From: JBEVJC01 sp040510375 | GTDB lineage: Bacteria > Bacteroidota > Bacteroidia > Chitinophagales > Chitinophagaceae | DNA: 64,000 bases | Assembly (NCBI GenBank): GCA_040510375.1 | Contig: JBEVJC010000034.1 | Span: 124,001 to 188,000, forward strand | Reading direction: 5' to 3' | Shown: positions 1-9,333 of the stretch, in pieces | How the letters are laid out: every line of letters begins with the position of its first letter | Numbering within the stretch: position 1 is the first letter of the stretch | Program-made: the position numbers and the translations under genes | The notes under the pieces: generated by a model | The model's database searches: none | Told to the model about the DNA's origin: nothing | Seen by the model: the letters and a program-made list of their open reading frames with translations, nothing else

Positions 1-984
1 TTTCCCCGCCGTAATGTGCGGTTTATCCGCTGGCGTTCTGCCCAGCGATCGATTGATCTCCTCAAGGACCTATTTGCTTTTGCAGAATTATATAAGATTT
101 TGAACAGGCTGAAAAAAAAGAACCTCGTTGATGCGGTGCACCTGCATTCTTCAAAGAGCGGATTACTTGGGCGTGCGGCTTGTCGTATGGTTGGGATCAA
201 TAATGTTTTTTATACACCTAATGGTGCATCGTTCCTGTCGGCCAAAAATAAAATCACGCGTTATTTTTACCGTCAGCTGGAACGTCTGGGTGATAAACTT
301 GGGGGTAATGTGGTTTGCTGTTCGCCTTCAGAATTGCAGCAATACGTAAAGCTTGGTATCAATGCGGACTATATAAATAACGGGATCAGTGTGAAAGATA
401 ATCCGGCGGCCGGCGGCAGCAGGCCGGTAAGGGATGGTAAGTTCCGGATTGTGACCAGCGGGCGGATTGAAAAACAGAAGAACCCGGCATTGTTTAATAC
501 CATTGCGAGTTATTTCCAGGATGTGCCCGGTATCGAGTTTATCTGGATTGGTGAGGGCAGTGGAAAAAATTTCTTTACATCAAAAAATATCACGGTTACC
601 GGCTGGCTGAATAACCAGGGGGTGCACGATTATGTAGCGGCTTCTGATATTTATCTTTCCACTTCTGATTATGAGGGCATGTCGTTTGCGGCACTGGAAG
701 CACTGGCATTGAACAAACCTGTATTGATGCGGGAGTGCACAGGGAATATTGATGTGGTGAAGCAGGGTCTGAATGGTGATCTTTTCCGGAATGCATCGGA
801 AGCAATTATTAAGATATTGCAGTACCAGAACAATCCGGAGATGCTGGATATAATGGGTGGTTTTTCGGCAGAGATCTGCCGCGAGGAATTTAATATGAAG
901 GAAAACTTCAAAACATACCGGGAGCTATACGCAGGGGCGATCCTGAATGCGGAAGCAGGGCGCGCGAAGTGGAGTCTGGGATAA
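1..984 (+). CDS. Glycosyltransferase family 4, 5'-truncated by the window edge
   Basis: The frame is open to the left edge, so the true start lies outside the window; the first in-frame GTG at 16 is probably internal. The visible part is a GT-B type GT4 enzyme that would transfer a sugar from an activated nucleotide donor onto a growing surface glycan in the cytoplasm. Visible motifs are HSSKSGLLGR in the N-terminal domain, a GRIEKQKNP segment that opens the C-terminal donor domain, and the E-x7-E signature (EGMSFAALE) followed by ALNKPV. The stop lies 1 nt before the next ATG (986), consistent with an operon. Donor and acceptor cannot be told from sequence. Confidence 0.85.
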   Translation, partial: FPRRNVRFIRWRSAQRSIDLLKDLFAFAELYKILNRLKKKNLVDAVHLHSSKSGLLGRAACRMVGINNVFYTPNGASFLSAKNKITRYFYRQLERLGDKLGGNVVCCSPSELQQYVKLGINADYINNGISVKDNPAAGGSRPVRDGKFRIVTSGRIEKQKNPALFNTIASYFQDVPGIEFIWIGEGSGKNFFTSKNITVTGWLNNQGVHDYVAASDIYLSTSDYEGMSFAALEALALNKPVLMRECTGNIDVVKQGLNGDLFRNASEAIIKILQYQNNPEMLDIMGGFSAEICREEFNMKENFKTYRELYAGAILNAEAGRAKWSLG

Positions 985-985
985 T

Positions 986-1363
986 ATGCGAACTATGAAA
1001 GAATCAGTTTCTATAAAAACAAAACAGATCATTGATCAGGACAGGATCGATGATCTCCAGCAATCGCTTGAAGTAATTGAAAGCAAGCTGGACATTGAAA
1101 TCCTTGGAAAGCAAACTACCATTGAACGGCAGGAGGCTGAAATCCAGCGGCTGCATGCGTTGGTAGAGGAAAAGAACAAGGTGGTACTGGATACCAATAC
1201 CCGCTTGGCGGAGTGTATGCGCACGGGTGAGGGAAACCGGCAGTTAATAAATAAATTGCTGGGTGACCTGGACAGGCTTGCCCAGGATGTTGAATGGTAT
1301 AAACGGACTTACGAAGGAAGAAGTCTGTTTGGAACGCTTCGCCAGAAGTTGTTCAGGAGGTAA
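986..1363 (+). CDS. Small coiled-coil protein of the polysaccharide locus
   Basis: This 125-residue protein has no recognised enzyme domain. Residues 10-100 are rich in E, Q, K, L and I with heptad-like spacing, so a long coiled coil is likely. The C-terminus (WYKRTYEGRSLFGTLRQKLF) is a basic amphipathic segment like those that end many Bacteroidota glycosyltransferases. The start at 986 is preferred over an upstream in-frame codon at 947 because it directly follows the stop of the preceding gene and has GGAG at 971-974; ATG 995 is also possible. A rho-independent terminator follows at once, so this ends a transcription unit. It may be a scaffold or membrane-association partner of the upstream glycosyltransferase; this is inference. 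Confidence 0.65.
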   Translation: MRTMKESVSIKTKQIIDQDRIDDLQQSLEVIESKLDIEILGKQTTIERQEAEIQRLHALVEEKNKVVLDTNTRLAECMRTGEGNRQLINKLLGDLDRLAQDVEWYKRTYEGRSLFGTLRQKLFRR

Positions 1364-1391
1364 ATTTTAAAAAACTTTGGATGAATAGTTG

Positions 1392-1421
1392 ATGCCGGAC
1401 AAACCTCCGGCATTTTTTTTT
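1392..1421 (+). terminator. Rho-independent terminator
   Basis: A perfect 8-bp stem (ATGCCGGA at 1392-1399, TCCGGCAT at 1406-1413) encloses a 6-nt loop and runs straight into nine T residues. It sits 28 nt after the coiled-coil gene and ends the upstream glycosyltransferase unit. Confidence 0.9.
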
Positions 1422-1446
1422 GGGGAAAGGGAGACCCAAAAACATT

Positions 1447-1454
1447 TACTTTTG
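1447..1454 (+). promoter_or_regulatory. Bacteroidota -7 box (TACTTTTG) ahead of rfbD
   Basis: This is a perfect TAnnTTTG match, 58 nt before the rfbD start and just downstream of a terminator, so a new transcription unit probably begins here. A TTTG at 1419-1422 could serve as the -33 element, but the 24-nt gap is longer than usual. Confidence 0.55.
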
Positions 1455-1512
1455 CGTACTTCCGGTTTTTCTGAAAATATTCAATCGGGGAACACCGTAG
1501 AAAAGACAGACA

Positions 1513-2373
1513 ATGAGAATTGCAGTAATAGGATCAAATGGGCAGTTGGGGACCGACCTGGTGAACGTCCTGTCGGAGACACAGGAGGTGATTGCCCTGA
1601 CACATGCGGATATTGAAATAACGGACATTGACAGTGTGAAGTCCGTTCTTGAAGTACTCCGGCCTGATATAGTTCTGAATACTGCTGCTTATCATGTGGT
1701 GCCCGAGGCGGAGAAGTTTGCAGAAAAAGCATTCCTGATGAATGGTTCTGCTGTACTGAACCTGGCAAAAGTTACGGCCGGCCTCGGCATACGGCTTGTT
1801 CATTTCAGCACGGACTATGTTTTTGATGGTGAAAAGCGACAGCCATATACTGAAACAGACTGTCCAAACCCACTGAATGTATATGCAGCAACCAAATTAT
1901 GTGGCGAACAGTTTGCGCTTAACTATAGTGATCTTTCCTATGTGGTTCGGGTATCGGGGATTTATGGAAAGGTGCACTCGCGTGCAAAGGGCAATAATTT
2001 TGTTTCCATGATGCTTCGCCTTGCTTCGGAGAAAACGGAAGTGCGTGTGGTCAGTGACGAAATTCTCACTCCCACTCCCACATTAGATATTGCAAAGGCC
2101 ATTGCCGAACTTATAAAAACGGATGCATTTGGACTTTACCACCTGAGCGCTGGCGGACAGGTTTCGTGGTACGAATTTGCAAAAGTGATCTGGGAGGAAA
2201 TGCAATTGACCACTCCACTATATGAGGCGAGTGTAAAGGATTTTCCGTTGCTGGTCAAAAGACCATTTTATTCAGTGCTTGATAACAGTAAGATAAAAGG
2301 ACTTGGTATTAATGTGATGCCGGGTTGGAAGGAGGGGTTGGTCGAATATTTAAGGACGCTGGAGCGCGCCTGA
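1513..2373 (+). CDS. rfbD: dTDP-4-dehydrorhamnose reductase
   Basis: This enzyme reduces dTDP-4-keto-L-rhamnose to dTDP-L-rhamnose with NAD(P)H, the last step of rhamnose donor synthesis, in the cytoplasm. The 286-residue length fits the family. The Rossmann motif GSNGQLG (residues 7-13), the NTAAY segment, STDYVFDG and a YAATK catalytic Tyr-Lys pair near residue 124 are visible. The family normally has YGxxK and NTAAYTAVDKAE, whereas this protein has YAATK and NTAAYHVVPEAE, so it is a divergent member and a related 4-keto-sugar reductase is possible. rfbA, rfbB and rfbC are not in the window. Confidence 0.8.
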   Translation: MRIAVIGSNGQLGTDLVNVLSETQEVIALTHADIEITDIDSVKSVLEVLRPDIVLNTAAYHVVPEAEKFAEKAFLMNGSAVLNLAKVTAGLGIRLVHFSTDYVFDGEKRQPYTETDCPNPLNVYAATKLCGEQFALNYSDLSYVVRVSGIYGKVHSRAKGNNFVSMMLRLASEKTEVRVVSDEILTPTPTLDIAKAIAELIKTDAFGLYHLSAGGQVSWYEFAKVIWEEMQLTTPLYEASVKDFPLLVKRPFYSVLDNSKIKGLGINVMPGWKEGLVEYLRTLERA

Positions 2374-2433
2374 TCGAATCAAAACCCTGATAATCGTATC
2401 TTTAACTAGCCTGACTGAAAAACTAACTCTGCT

Positions 2434-5400
2434 ATGAAATTTACCGGTGAAAGATTTGTTCCCATTCCCTCTTTATTGGATGATGAAATTGCATTTGAGC
2501 ACTTCCATAGATATCATGCAGTCAAAGGAATTTCAGCAGGTAAAACTGTTTTGGATATTGCCTGCGGCGAAGGTTATGGGTCATCAATTATGGCAGGCGT
2601 AGCAAGGGAAGTTATTGGCGTTGACATCGATCCTGAATCGGTAGATTATGCGATTAAAACATATGGAAGTGCTTCCAACCTGAAATTCATTGCGGGTAAT
2701 GCGACTGCAATTCCGCTGGGGAATGCGTCAGTTGACATGGTTGTTTCTTTTGAAACAATTGAACATTTGAATGAATCAGACCAGGAGCTTTTCCTGAAAG
2801 AGATCAAGCGGGTATTAAGACCTGACGGGGCACTGATCATGTCGACCCCCGACCGGATCCAGTATTCTGATCGTTACAACTACAAGAACGAGTTCCACCT
2901 GAAAGAATTTTCCAGGCCGGAGTATGAGGAATTTCTTTTGCAATACTTTGGTACAGTCAGTTTGTACCTGCAGGGATATGAGGTGATAAGTGCGATAACC
3001 CCCACAGATCCGCAACTGATAGATGAGGTAGCTGTCTGTGACTGGCAGAGGGAGGAATACCGGCCTTTCGCACGTAAATATATAATAGCAGTTTGCACAG
3101 ATGCAGAAGCATTTGCGTCCAAATTATCTTCTGTCGTATTCCAGGTCAATAAGGATTTCATGGAAATGACAGACAGGATCGTGGAAAAAGAGGAAGAGAT
3201 TTCCAAACTGGGCAAATGGGGTCAGGAGCTGGATAAAATTGTGGCTGAACAAAATAAAAAGCTCGGGGATTTCAATGCGGAACTTGAAACTATTTCAGGC
3301 TTGAAACAGGAGCTGGAACAACAGAAGCTACAGATTGAAAGTATGCGCGGCCTGCAACTCAAATTTGAACAGCAAAAGATTCAGGCCGTACAGTTAAAAG
3401 AAGTGCTGGAGGCTGAGCGGATGGAAAAGAAACAATTGATGTTAAACATCGGTGAGTTGAATCAACAAGTCCAGGCATATTATATCAGGACCGAAAAGGC
3501 CGAGGGTAGGTTGTCAGAAATTTATTCTTCGGAAGGTTGGAAACTTCTTAAAGTCTATTATACTCTTAAAGGAAAGTTCCTGAATGAGAATTCAGGCCAC
3601 TACAAAATTCTCAGGAAAGTCATTAATAAAGTGCGTGGAAAGCAAACGCACCCTGCCCATCCTGTTTTTAATTCAACGACCGTAATTGAAGGGACGGCCC
3701 CGTCTGAAGAATTTGAACCTTTTTCCTTGCCCTATTTTGAGGAACCGGAAGTAACGATCATCATTCCTGTGTTTAACGGGTGGCAGCTCACTTACCGCTG
3801 CCTTAGATCCATAAGGGACAATACTCTTGGTGTTTCTTACCAGGTGGTGCTTGCAGACGATGGTTCGACTGATGGTACACTTAATGCCGCGGAAATGATT
3901 TCCAATCTGAAGGTTATCCGGAATGAGACCAATCTTGGATTCCTCAGGAATTGTAATAATGCAGCATCGCAGGTTAAAGGTGAATATATACACTTCCTCA
4001 ACAACGATACACAAGTCTGGCCTAATTGGCTAAGTTCCCTGGTCAACCTGATGAAGGCCGACGAAAAAATTGGATTGGCGGGGTCGAAATTAATCTACCC
4101 TGACGGTACATTGCAGGAGGCGGGAGGTATTATCTGGAAGGATGCTTCCGGTTGGAACTATGGCAATCGCCAGGACCCTGACGCGCCGGAATACAATTAT
4201 CTAAAGGACGCAGATTACATATCAGGGGCCAGCATTCTGGTCCGGACATCAATCTGGGAAACTGTCGGTGGTTTTGATGTAAGGTATGCTCCTGCCTACA
4301 GTGAGGATTCGGATCTGGCATTTGAAGTGAGGAAACACGGATACAGGGTCGTATACCAGCCTCTTTCTGAAGTAATCCATTTCGAAGGGTCTTCGCACGG
4401 ATCTGAAAGAAGCAGGCAGTTGCAGGATGTCAACAATGCAAAGTTTCGTGATAAATGGAAGGAGGTCTTGGAAAGGGACCAATTTCCCAATGGGAGGGAT
4501 GTTTTCCATGCGCGTGACCGGAGTGCTGGAAGAAAAACAATGCTGATCATCGATCATTACGTTCCGCAGTTTGATAAGGACGCCGGTTCAAAAACGGTTT
4601 TCCAATACCTTAAACTTTTTGCCGGTCTTGGATTCAATGTAAAATTTCTGGGCGACAATTTTTGCCGCCTTGAACCATATACTACCATCCTGCAACAGCT
4701 TGGAATTGAAGTGCTTTATGGCGAACATGTATCACGCAACTGGCGTAAATGGATTATTGATAATAAAGAAAACCTCGATTATATCTGGCTGCACCGGCCA
4801 CATATTTCCATCAAGTATATCGACTTCATCCGGAAGAATACAGGAATAAAAGTGTTGTACTACGGGCATGACCTTCACTTTATGCGGGAGATGCGTCAGT
4901 ATGAATTGGAAAAGAAGCCTGCTCAATTGAAATCGTCAGAAAAATGGAAAGAAACCGAGCTGTACCTGTTCAGGAATTCAGCTGCAATATTTACACCCAG
5001 TACAGATGAGAAGGAGGTGGTAGATGGCTTGAACGTGGTAAATCCGGTCTATGCCATCAAGCCTTATATATTTGATCACCGCGCAACACCGGGTACTGAT
5101 TTTTCGGAGCGGAAGGATATTCTTTTTGTTGGAGGTTTTGGTCATGGACCAAATGCAGATGCCGTCAAATGGTTCGTTTCAGATATATGGCCGGATGTCC
5201 GCAACCAGTTACCTGGTGTGAAGTTTATTGTTGCTGGCTCAAATCCGCCGCAGGACTTGCTGGATCTTGCCGGACCGGATATTATAATAAAGGGATTTGT
5301 AACTGAGGAGGAGCTGGCGCGCCTCTATGGAATGGCCAGGGTTGCCGTGGTGCCACTGCGTTACGGAGCTGGCGTTAAGGGTAAAACGGTGGAGGCACTG

Positions 5401-5640
5401 TATAACGGAATTCCCTTTGTAAGTACAGGCACGGGTCTTGAGGGATTGCCCAATGCGGAAGGACTCTTTGAAGCAGCCGATACGGCAGAGGAATTTGGAA
5501 GGCAGCTGGTAACGTTATATAAATCGGGAAATGAGGCTTTACAGGGGGTCAGCAAAAAAGAATGCGATTACCTTAATCGTCATTTTTATGTTGATGTTGT
5601 GAAACAGGAAATGGAGGGCATTCTGGAACTTATCGGTTAA
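2434..5640 (+). CDS. Trifunctional methyltransferase - GT2 - GT4 fusion protein
   Basis: This 1068-residue protein carries three catalytic modules. Residues 1-215 form a class I SAM methyltransferase (MKFTGERFVP start, DIACGEGYGS at 41-50, later ETIEHLNE). Residues about 225-365 are a long coiled coil. Residues about 436-690 form a GT2 domain (VTIIIPVFNG, ADDGSTDGT, LNNDTQVWPNW). Residues about 700-1068 form a GT4-like domain (VGGFGHGPNADAVKWF, VPLRYGAGVKGKTVEALYNG). Such proteins add two sugars and a methyl group to a surface glycan or cap it. The coiled coil may set the spacing between modules, as in chain-length-controlling O-antigen enzymes; that is inference. It is coupled to the following gene by a TAATG overlap. 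Confidence 0.88.
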   Translation: MKFTGERFVPIPSLLDDEIAFEHFHRYHAVKGISAGKTVLDIACGEGYGSSIMAGVAREVIGVDIDPESVDYAIKTYGSASNLKFIAGNATAIPLGNASVDMVVSFETIEHLNESDQELFLKEIKRVLRPDGALIMSTPDRIQYSDRYNYKNEFHLKEFSRPEYEEFLLQYFGTVSLYLQGYEVISAITPTDPQLIDEVAVCDWQREEYRPFARKYIIAVCTDAEAFASKLSSVVFQVNKDFMEMTDRIVEKEEEISKLGKWGQELDKIVAEQNKKLGDFNAELETISGLKQELEQQKLQIESMRGLQLKFEQQKIQAVQLKEVLEAERMEKKQLMLNIGELNQQVQAYYIRTEKAEGRLSEIYSSEGWKLLKVYYTLKGKFLNENSGHYKILRKVINKVRGKQTHPAHPVFNSTTVIEGTAPSEEFEPFSLPYFEEPEVTIIIPVFNGWQLTYRCLRSIRDNTLGVSYQVVLADDGSTDGTLNAAEMISNLKVIRNETNLGFLRNCNNAASQVKGEYIHFLNNDTQVWPNWLSSLVNLMKADEKIGLAGSKLIYPDGTLQEAGGIIWKDASGWNYGNRQDPDAPEYNYLKDADYISGASILVRTSIWETVGGFDVRYAPAYSEDSDLAFEVRKHGYRVVYQPLSEVIHFEGSSHGSERSRQLQDVNNAKFRDKWKEVLERDQFPNGRDVFHARDRSAGRKTMLIIDHYVPQFDKDAGSKTVFQYLKLFAGLGFNVKFLGDNFCRLEPYTTILQQLGIEVLYGEHVSRNWRKWIIDNKENLDYIWLHRPHISIKYIDFIRKNTGIKVLYYGHDLHFMREMRQYELEKKPAQLKSSEKWKETELYLFRNSAAIFTPSTDEKEVVDGLNVVNPVYAIKPYIFDHRATPGTDFSERKDILFVGGFGHGPNADAVKWFVSDIWPDVRNQLPGVKFIVAGSNPPQDLLDLAGPDIIIKGFVTEEELARLYGMARVAVVPLRYGAGVKGKTVEALYNGIPFVSTGTGLEGLPNAEGLFEAADTAEEFGRQLVTLYKSGNEALQGVSKKECDYLNRHFYVDVVKQEMEGILELIG

Positions 5641-6416
5641 TGAACAAAAAAAACCCAATGCTGGAAACTAAAAGGGATCACGTTAGGGACAGGCTGGTGA
5701 GAATGTATAAGGCTGTGAATGCCGGACACGTCGGCTGTTCATTATCCTGTCTTGAAATGCTTGTTTTCATAAAGTTTGAACTGATGAAGTTCAACGATGA
5801 GATCATTTTGTCCAAAGGCCATGCCGCTGCGTTGTTATATAGTGTGCTGGCAGAAGATGGACAGCTCACGGAGGCCGATATTTCAAGTTTTTACCAACCG
5901 GGTACCTGCCTTCCGGCACATCCGCCAGTAAACAAGATTCCAGCGATCCCGTTTGCTACGGGAAGTCTTGGCCATGGCCTGTCTATTGCAGCCGGCCTTG
6001 GACTGGCTGCAAAACTCCGGCGTTCCGGGAAAGCTATATTCTGCCTCACTTCAGATGGTGAGTTAAACGAGGGAAGTATCTGGGAAGCAGCTTTATTTAT
6101 CGCGCACCATGACCTGCAGAATGTTACATGGCTGATTGACAGGAATTTTATTCAGGGTTTCGGAAGGACCGAAGACACAATGAAACTGGAACCGCTTGAC
6201 CAGAAGCTTTCGGGATTTGGCTTTGAGGTTGTAACTGCTGACGGGCATAGTTTCGATTCCATGCGCAAGGCAATTGCAAAAAAAAGTAATCAGAAACCAT
6301 TGGCTGTAATCTGTAATACGGTGAAGGGGAAAAATCTTGCGCTGGAAAATACGGTCGATTGCCATTACCTGCCATTAACTGAGGCGGATTTCAATAAACT
6401 AATTATTCCTGCATGA
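5640..6416 (+). CDS. Transketolase-like, N-terminal (TPP-binding) subunit
   Basis: This 258-residue protein matches the thiamine-diphosphate-binding half of transketolase: an early KGHAA segment, TGSLGHGLSIAAGLGLA, and the TPP/Mg motif SDGELNEGSIWEA followed by DRNFIQGFG. The usual GDG of the TPP motif reads SDG here. Together with the next gene it should form a split enzyme that transfers a two-carbon ketol unit. Housekeeping transketolase is a single chain of about 650 residues, so this pair is probably dedicated to the polysaccharide pathway, possibly making an unusual keto or branched sugar. The start overlaps the upstream stop (TAATG) and the end overlaps the next start (ATGA). Confidence 0.85.
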   Translation: MNKKNPMLETKRDHVRDRLVRMYKAVNAGHVGCSLSCLEMLVFIKFELMKFNDEIILSKGHAAALLYSVLAEDGQLTEADISSFYQPGTCLPAHPPVNKIPAIPFATGSLGHGLSIAAGLGLAAKLRRSGKAIFCLTSDGELNEGSIWEAALFIAHHDLQNVTWLIDRNFIQGFGRTEDTMKLEPLDQKLSGFGFEVVTADGHSFDSMRKAIAKKSNQKPLAVICNTVKGKNLALENTVDCHYLPLTEADFNKLIIPA

Positions 6417-7315
6417 GAAAAGAATTTGCTGAGGCAGTAATAGAGATCGCTAGACAAAACGAAAAACTACTTTTTCTGACAGGTGATCTTGGGTTTATGG
6501 CGTTGGAAGGGGTAAAGGCCGTAATGGGTGACCGGTTTATCAATGCAGGTGTGGCGGAACAGAATATGGCCAGCATGGCTGCAGCCCTCGCATATGAAGG
6601 ATTTATCCCGATTATTTATAGCATTTCGCCCTTCGTAACCCTGCGACCTTATGAACAGATCAGGAATGATATCTGCCTGCATAAACTACCCGTCAAGATT
6701 GTGGCCAATGGGGGAGGTTATGGTTATGGGATCATGGGTAGTTCACACCATAATATAGAAGATATCGGGTCAATGAGAATCCTGCCCGATATGAAGGTCT
6801 TTGTCCCGTTTACGGGAAATGATGTGTCGGTTTCACTGAAAGAGATGATCAGTGACCCGATGCCAAATTACCTGCGCCTAAATCTGGCGTCGACACAGCC
6901 GTTGGAAAATTTCGGACAATGGAGGAAGGTTCACACCGCTTCACACTCGAAAGCAGTTTTGATCGGTACAGGCACAGTGGTCGATAATCTTTTCAAACTC
7001 CCGGCAGAAATGCTCGGGCAAATCGAGATCTGGCTGCTTAGCAAATTTCCGGTGACGGACATTCCGGAATCGTTGATGCAAAGTATAAATGATACTGCCA
7101 GGGTAATCACAATAGAGGAACACCAGGGCCAGTGCGGTATGCATGAAACACTGGCCAGCCTGCTTTTAAAGAAGCTTGGTAAACCGATTGCCTACAACAC
7201 CTTATTTGCTTCTGGTTATCCGAGTGGCAGGTATGGCTCACAGACCTGGCACCAGGAAGAGAATTCACTTGCCGGTATAAACCTGCAGCAAAAAATGACC
7301 GAATTTTTAAGATGA
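6413..7315 (+). CDS. Transketolase-like, C-terminal (pyrimidine-binding) subunit
   Basis: This 300-residue partner of the preceding gene has the transketolase/DXS pyrimidine domain: INAGVAEQNMASMAAALAYEG contains the conserved catalytic Glu (AEQN), followed by the RPYEQIRND region and SSHHNIEDIGSMRILP. The C-terminal domain (about 180-300) includes ITIEEHQ, typical of transketolase C. A 4-nt ATGA overlap at each end suggests translational coupling with the N-subunit and the downstream epimerase-GT2 fusion, so equimolar production of pathway enzymes is likely. The substrate is unknown. Confidence 0.85.
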   Translation: MRKEFAEAVIEIARQNEKLLFLTGDLGFMALEGVKAVMGDRFINAGVAEQNMASMAAALAYEGFIPIIYSISPFVTLRPYEQIRNDICLHKLPVKIVANGGGYGYGIMGSSHHNIEDIGSMRILPDMKVFVPFTGNDVSVSLKEMISDPMPNYLRLNLASTQPLENFGQWRKVHTASHSKAVLIGTGTVVDNLFKLPAEMLGQIEIWLLSKFPVTDIPESLMQSINDTARVITIEEHQGQCGMHETLASLLLKKLGKPIAYNTLFASGYPSGRYGSQTWHQEENSLAGINLQQKMTEFLR

Positions 7316-9261
7316 GTACTATTTTGTCAAATCAGATAAGGAATGAAATCCAGAAGCTTCAGGGCCCGATCGTGGTCTTTGGGGCAGGAGGTTTCATTGG
7401 CAGTAATCTTTTCCGTTTTATATTGGGACAGCGTGACGATGTTTATGCGGTCACGTCCAAACAACCATTTATTCCATGGCGGATCGATGATCTTCGTGAA
7501 GACAGGATCCTTTATGCAGATATCACACAGAAAGGCGATCTGGAGCGGATGTTTGGAAAATACCGGTTCAGAACTATTTTCCATCTCGCTGCATATGGTG
7601 CTTATTCGAAACAGAATGATATCAAGCTCACTTACCAGACCAATATAATTGGGCTGCTCAATCTGCTGGAAGTGTCGTCGGCCTACAATCTCCGGGCTTT
7701 CGTTCATGCCGGCAGTTCGTCGGAATACGGGCTCAATGCGAAAGAGCCGCTGGAAACGGATGAACTCCAGCCCAATAGTCATTATGCGGTTACGAAAGCT
7801 TCGGCTGCACACATGATAAAATATTATGGCACTGTTCTCCAGATTCCGGTGGTGAATCTTCGATACTATTCCATTTACGGTGAATATGAAGAACCTGACC
7901 GACTAATCCCGCAGATCATAGAAAAAGGAATGAAGGGTACCTATCCTCCATTGGTGCAGCCGGCGATCTCCCGCGACTTTGTTTACGTGGACGATGCTAT
8001 CTATGCCACCCTGCTGGCGGCCAATGCCAATTACGAGATCATTGGCGGAAAGTCGGTCAATATAGCATCCAACAGGAAAACAACAATTAGTGATTTAGCA
8101 GCGGTAGCAAAAGAAATTTTCGGAATTCCCCGGGAGCCTGTCTGGGGCGAATTTGCAAACCGCAAGTGGGATCTAAAGGAATGGTACGGGAATGCTTCCT
8201 ATGCAAAAAAAGTACTTGGATGGGAAAGTACCACGGACCTGAAGACCGGATTACTTAAAACATATGAATGGCAGAAACAATATTCAAAGCCTTTATATGA
8301 GAAGAAGTTGTTCCAGGATCTTGTTCGGCATAAAGTGACAGCGGTCATTGCCTGTTATAAAGATGCGCAGGCCATTCCGATCATGTATGAACGGATTGTG
8401 AAAGTGTGTCATAAAATAAATGTAGACTATGAGATTATTTTTGTGAATGATAACAGTCCGGATAATACCTCTGAGATTCTCCAGGCACTCGTACAACAGG
8501 ACAAACATGTAATAGGAATCGAGCATTCCCGCAATTTTGGATCACAGAGTGCCTTTATGAGCGGGATGGAGATCTCCACCGGTGACGTGGTGGTGCTGAT
8601 GGATGGCGATCTGCAGGATCCACCGGAACTTATCGAAGAGTTTTATCAAAAATGGAACGAGGACTTTGATGTGGTGTACGGACAGCGCATTAAGCGCGAG
8701 GGCAATCGTTTCCTGGTAAGACTATACAAGGTCTTTTACCGGATTTTCCGGAACCTCTCCTACATTCCTATTCCACTTGATGCTGGTGACTTCTCGATGA
8801 TGGACCGTAAAGTGGTAAATGAACTGGTCAAACTTCCCGAAACAGACCAGTTCCTGCGTGGCTTACGGGCATGGGTAGGATTCAAACAGACCGGGGTTCC
8901 ATATGTACGACCGGAGCGGATGTTTGGCGTTACTACCAACAACTGGCGGAAGAATATTGGTTGGGCGAGAAAGGCGATTTTCTCATTCAGCTATGTTCCA
9001 CTTGAATTGTTGACTTACCTGGGTTGGATTCTCACTGCAATTTCGATGCTTGCAGCAGTTACTCAGATTATTTTATACCTTGCCGGAACGCCGGTTCCAC
9101 ACGGACTTACAACTATCATCGTCCTGATTCTTTTTTTTGGAGGCGTCAACATGCTGGCAGTTTCTATCCTGGGAGAATATCAGGCGAAAATCCTAGAGGA
9201 AGTAAAGAAACGGCCGAAGTTTATAAGGCGAAGGATTTTGCAGTCTGTACAGGATAACTGA
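7312..9261 (+). CDS. NAD-dependent epimerase/dehydratase fused to a DPM1-like GT2
   Basis: Residues 1-330 form an extended SDR nucleotide-sugar enzyme (GAGGFIG at 24-30, SSSEYG, YAVTK with Tyr158, RYYSIYGEYEEP, SRDFVYVDD). Residues about 338-649 form a polyisoprenyl-phosphate GT2 of the DPM1/GtrB/ArnC type (FVNDNSPDNT, SRNFGSQSAF, MDGDLQDPPE near 431) with two C-terminal membrane helices and a basic tail. The protein probably makes the final NDP-sugar and then loads it onto undecaprenyl phosphate, coupling synthesis and lipid transfer. The two activities are usually separate proteins. It is translationally coupled to the transketolase subunits, so its substrate may be their product. Confidence 0.88.
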   Translation: MSTILSNQIRNEIQKLQGPIVVFGAGGFIGSNLFRFILGQRDDVYAVTSKQPFIPWRIDDLREDRILYADITQKGDLERMFGKYRFRTIFHLAAYGAYSKQNDIKLTYQTNIIGLLNLLEVSSAYNLRAFVHAGSSSEYGLNAKEPLETDELQPNSHYAVTKASAAHMIKYYGTVLQIPVVNLRYYSIYGEYEEPDRLIPQIIEKGMKGTYPPLVQPAISRDFVYVDDAIYATLLAANANYEIIGGKSVNIASNRKTTISDLAAVAKEIFGIPREPVWGEFANRKWDLKEWYGNASYAKKVLGWESTTDLKTGLLKTYEWQKQYSKPLYEKKLFQDLVRHKVTAVIACYKDAQAIPIMYERIVKVCHKINVDYEIIFVNDNSPDNTSEILQALVQQDKHVIGIEHSRNFGSQSAFMSGMEISTGDVVVLMDGDLQDPPELIEEFYQKWNEDFDVVYGQRIKREGNRFLVRLYKVFYRIFRNLSYIPIPLDAGDFSMMDRKVVNELVKLPETDQFLRGLRAWVGFKQTGVPYVRPERMFGVTTNNWRKNIGWARKAIFSFSYVPLELLTYLGWILTAISMLAAVTQIILYLAGTPVPHGLTTIIVLILFFGGVNMLAVSILGEYQAKILEEVKKRPKFIRRRILQSVQDN

Positions 9262-9333
9262 CCAGGCAATGTTAAATGGTATATCAAAACGGGCGATTTT
9301 GGCTGCCCTTTGAATATAAAACAATCAAATCAA

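Noticed and set aside
947..985. Upstream start for the coiled-coil gene
   Set aside because: It would overlap the glycosyltransferase by 38 nt and add 13 residues of unlikely N-terminus; ATG 986 directly follows the stop.
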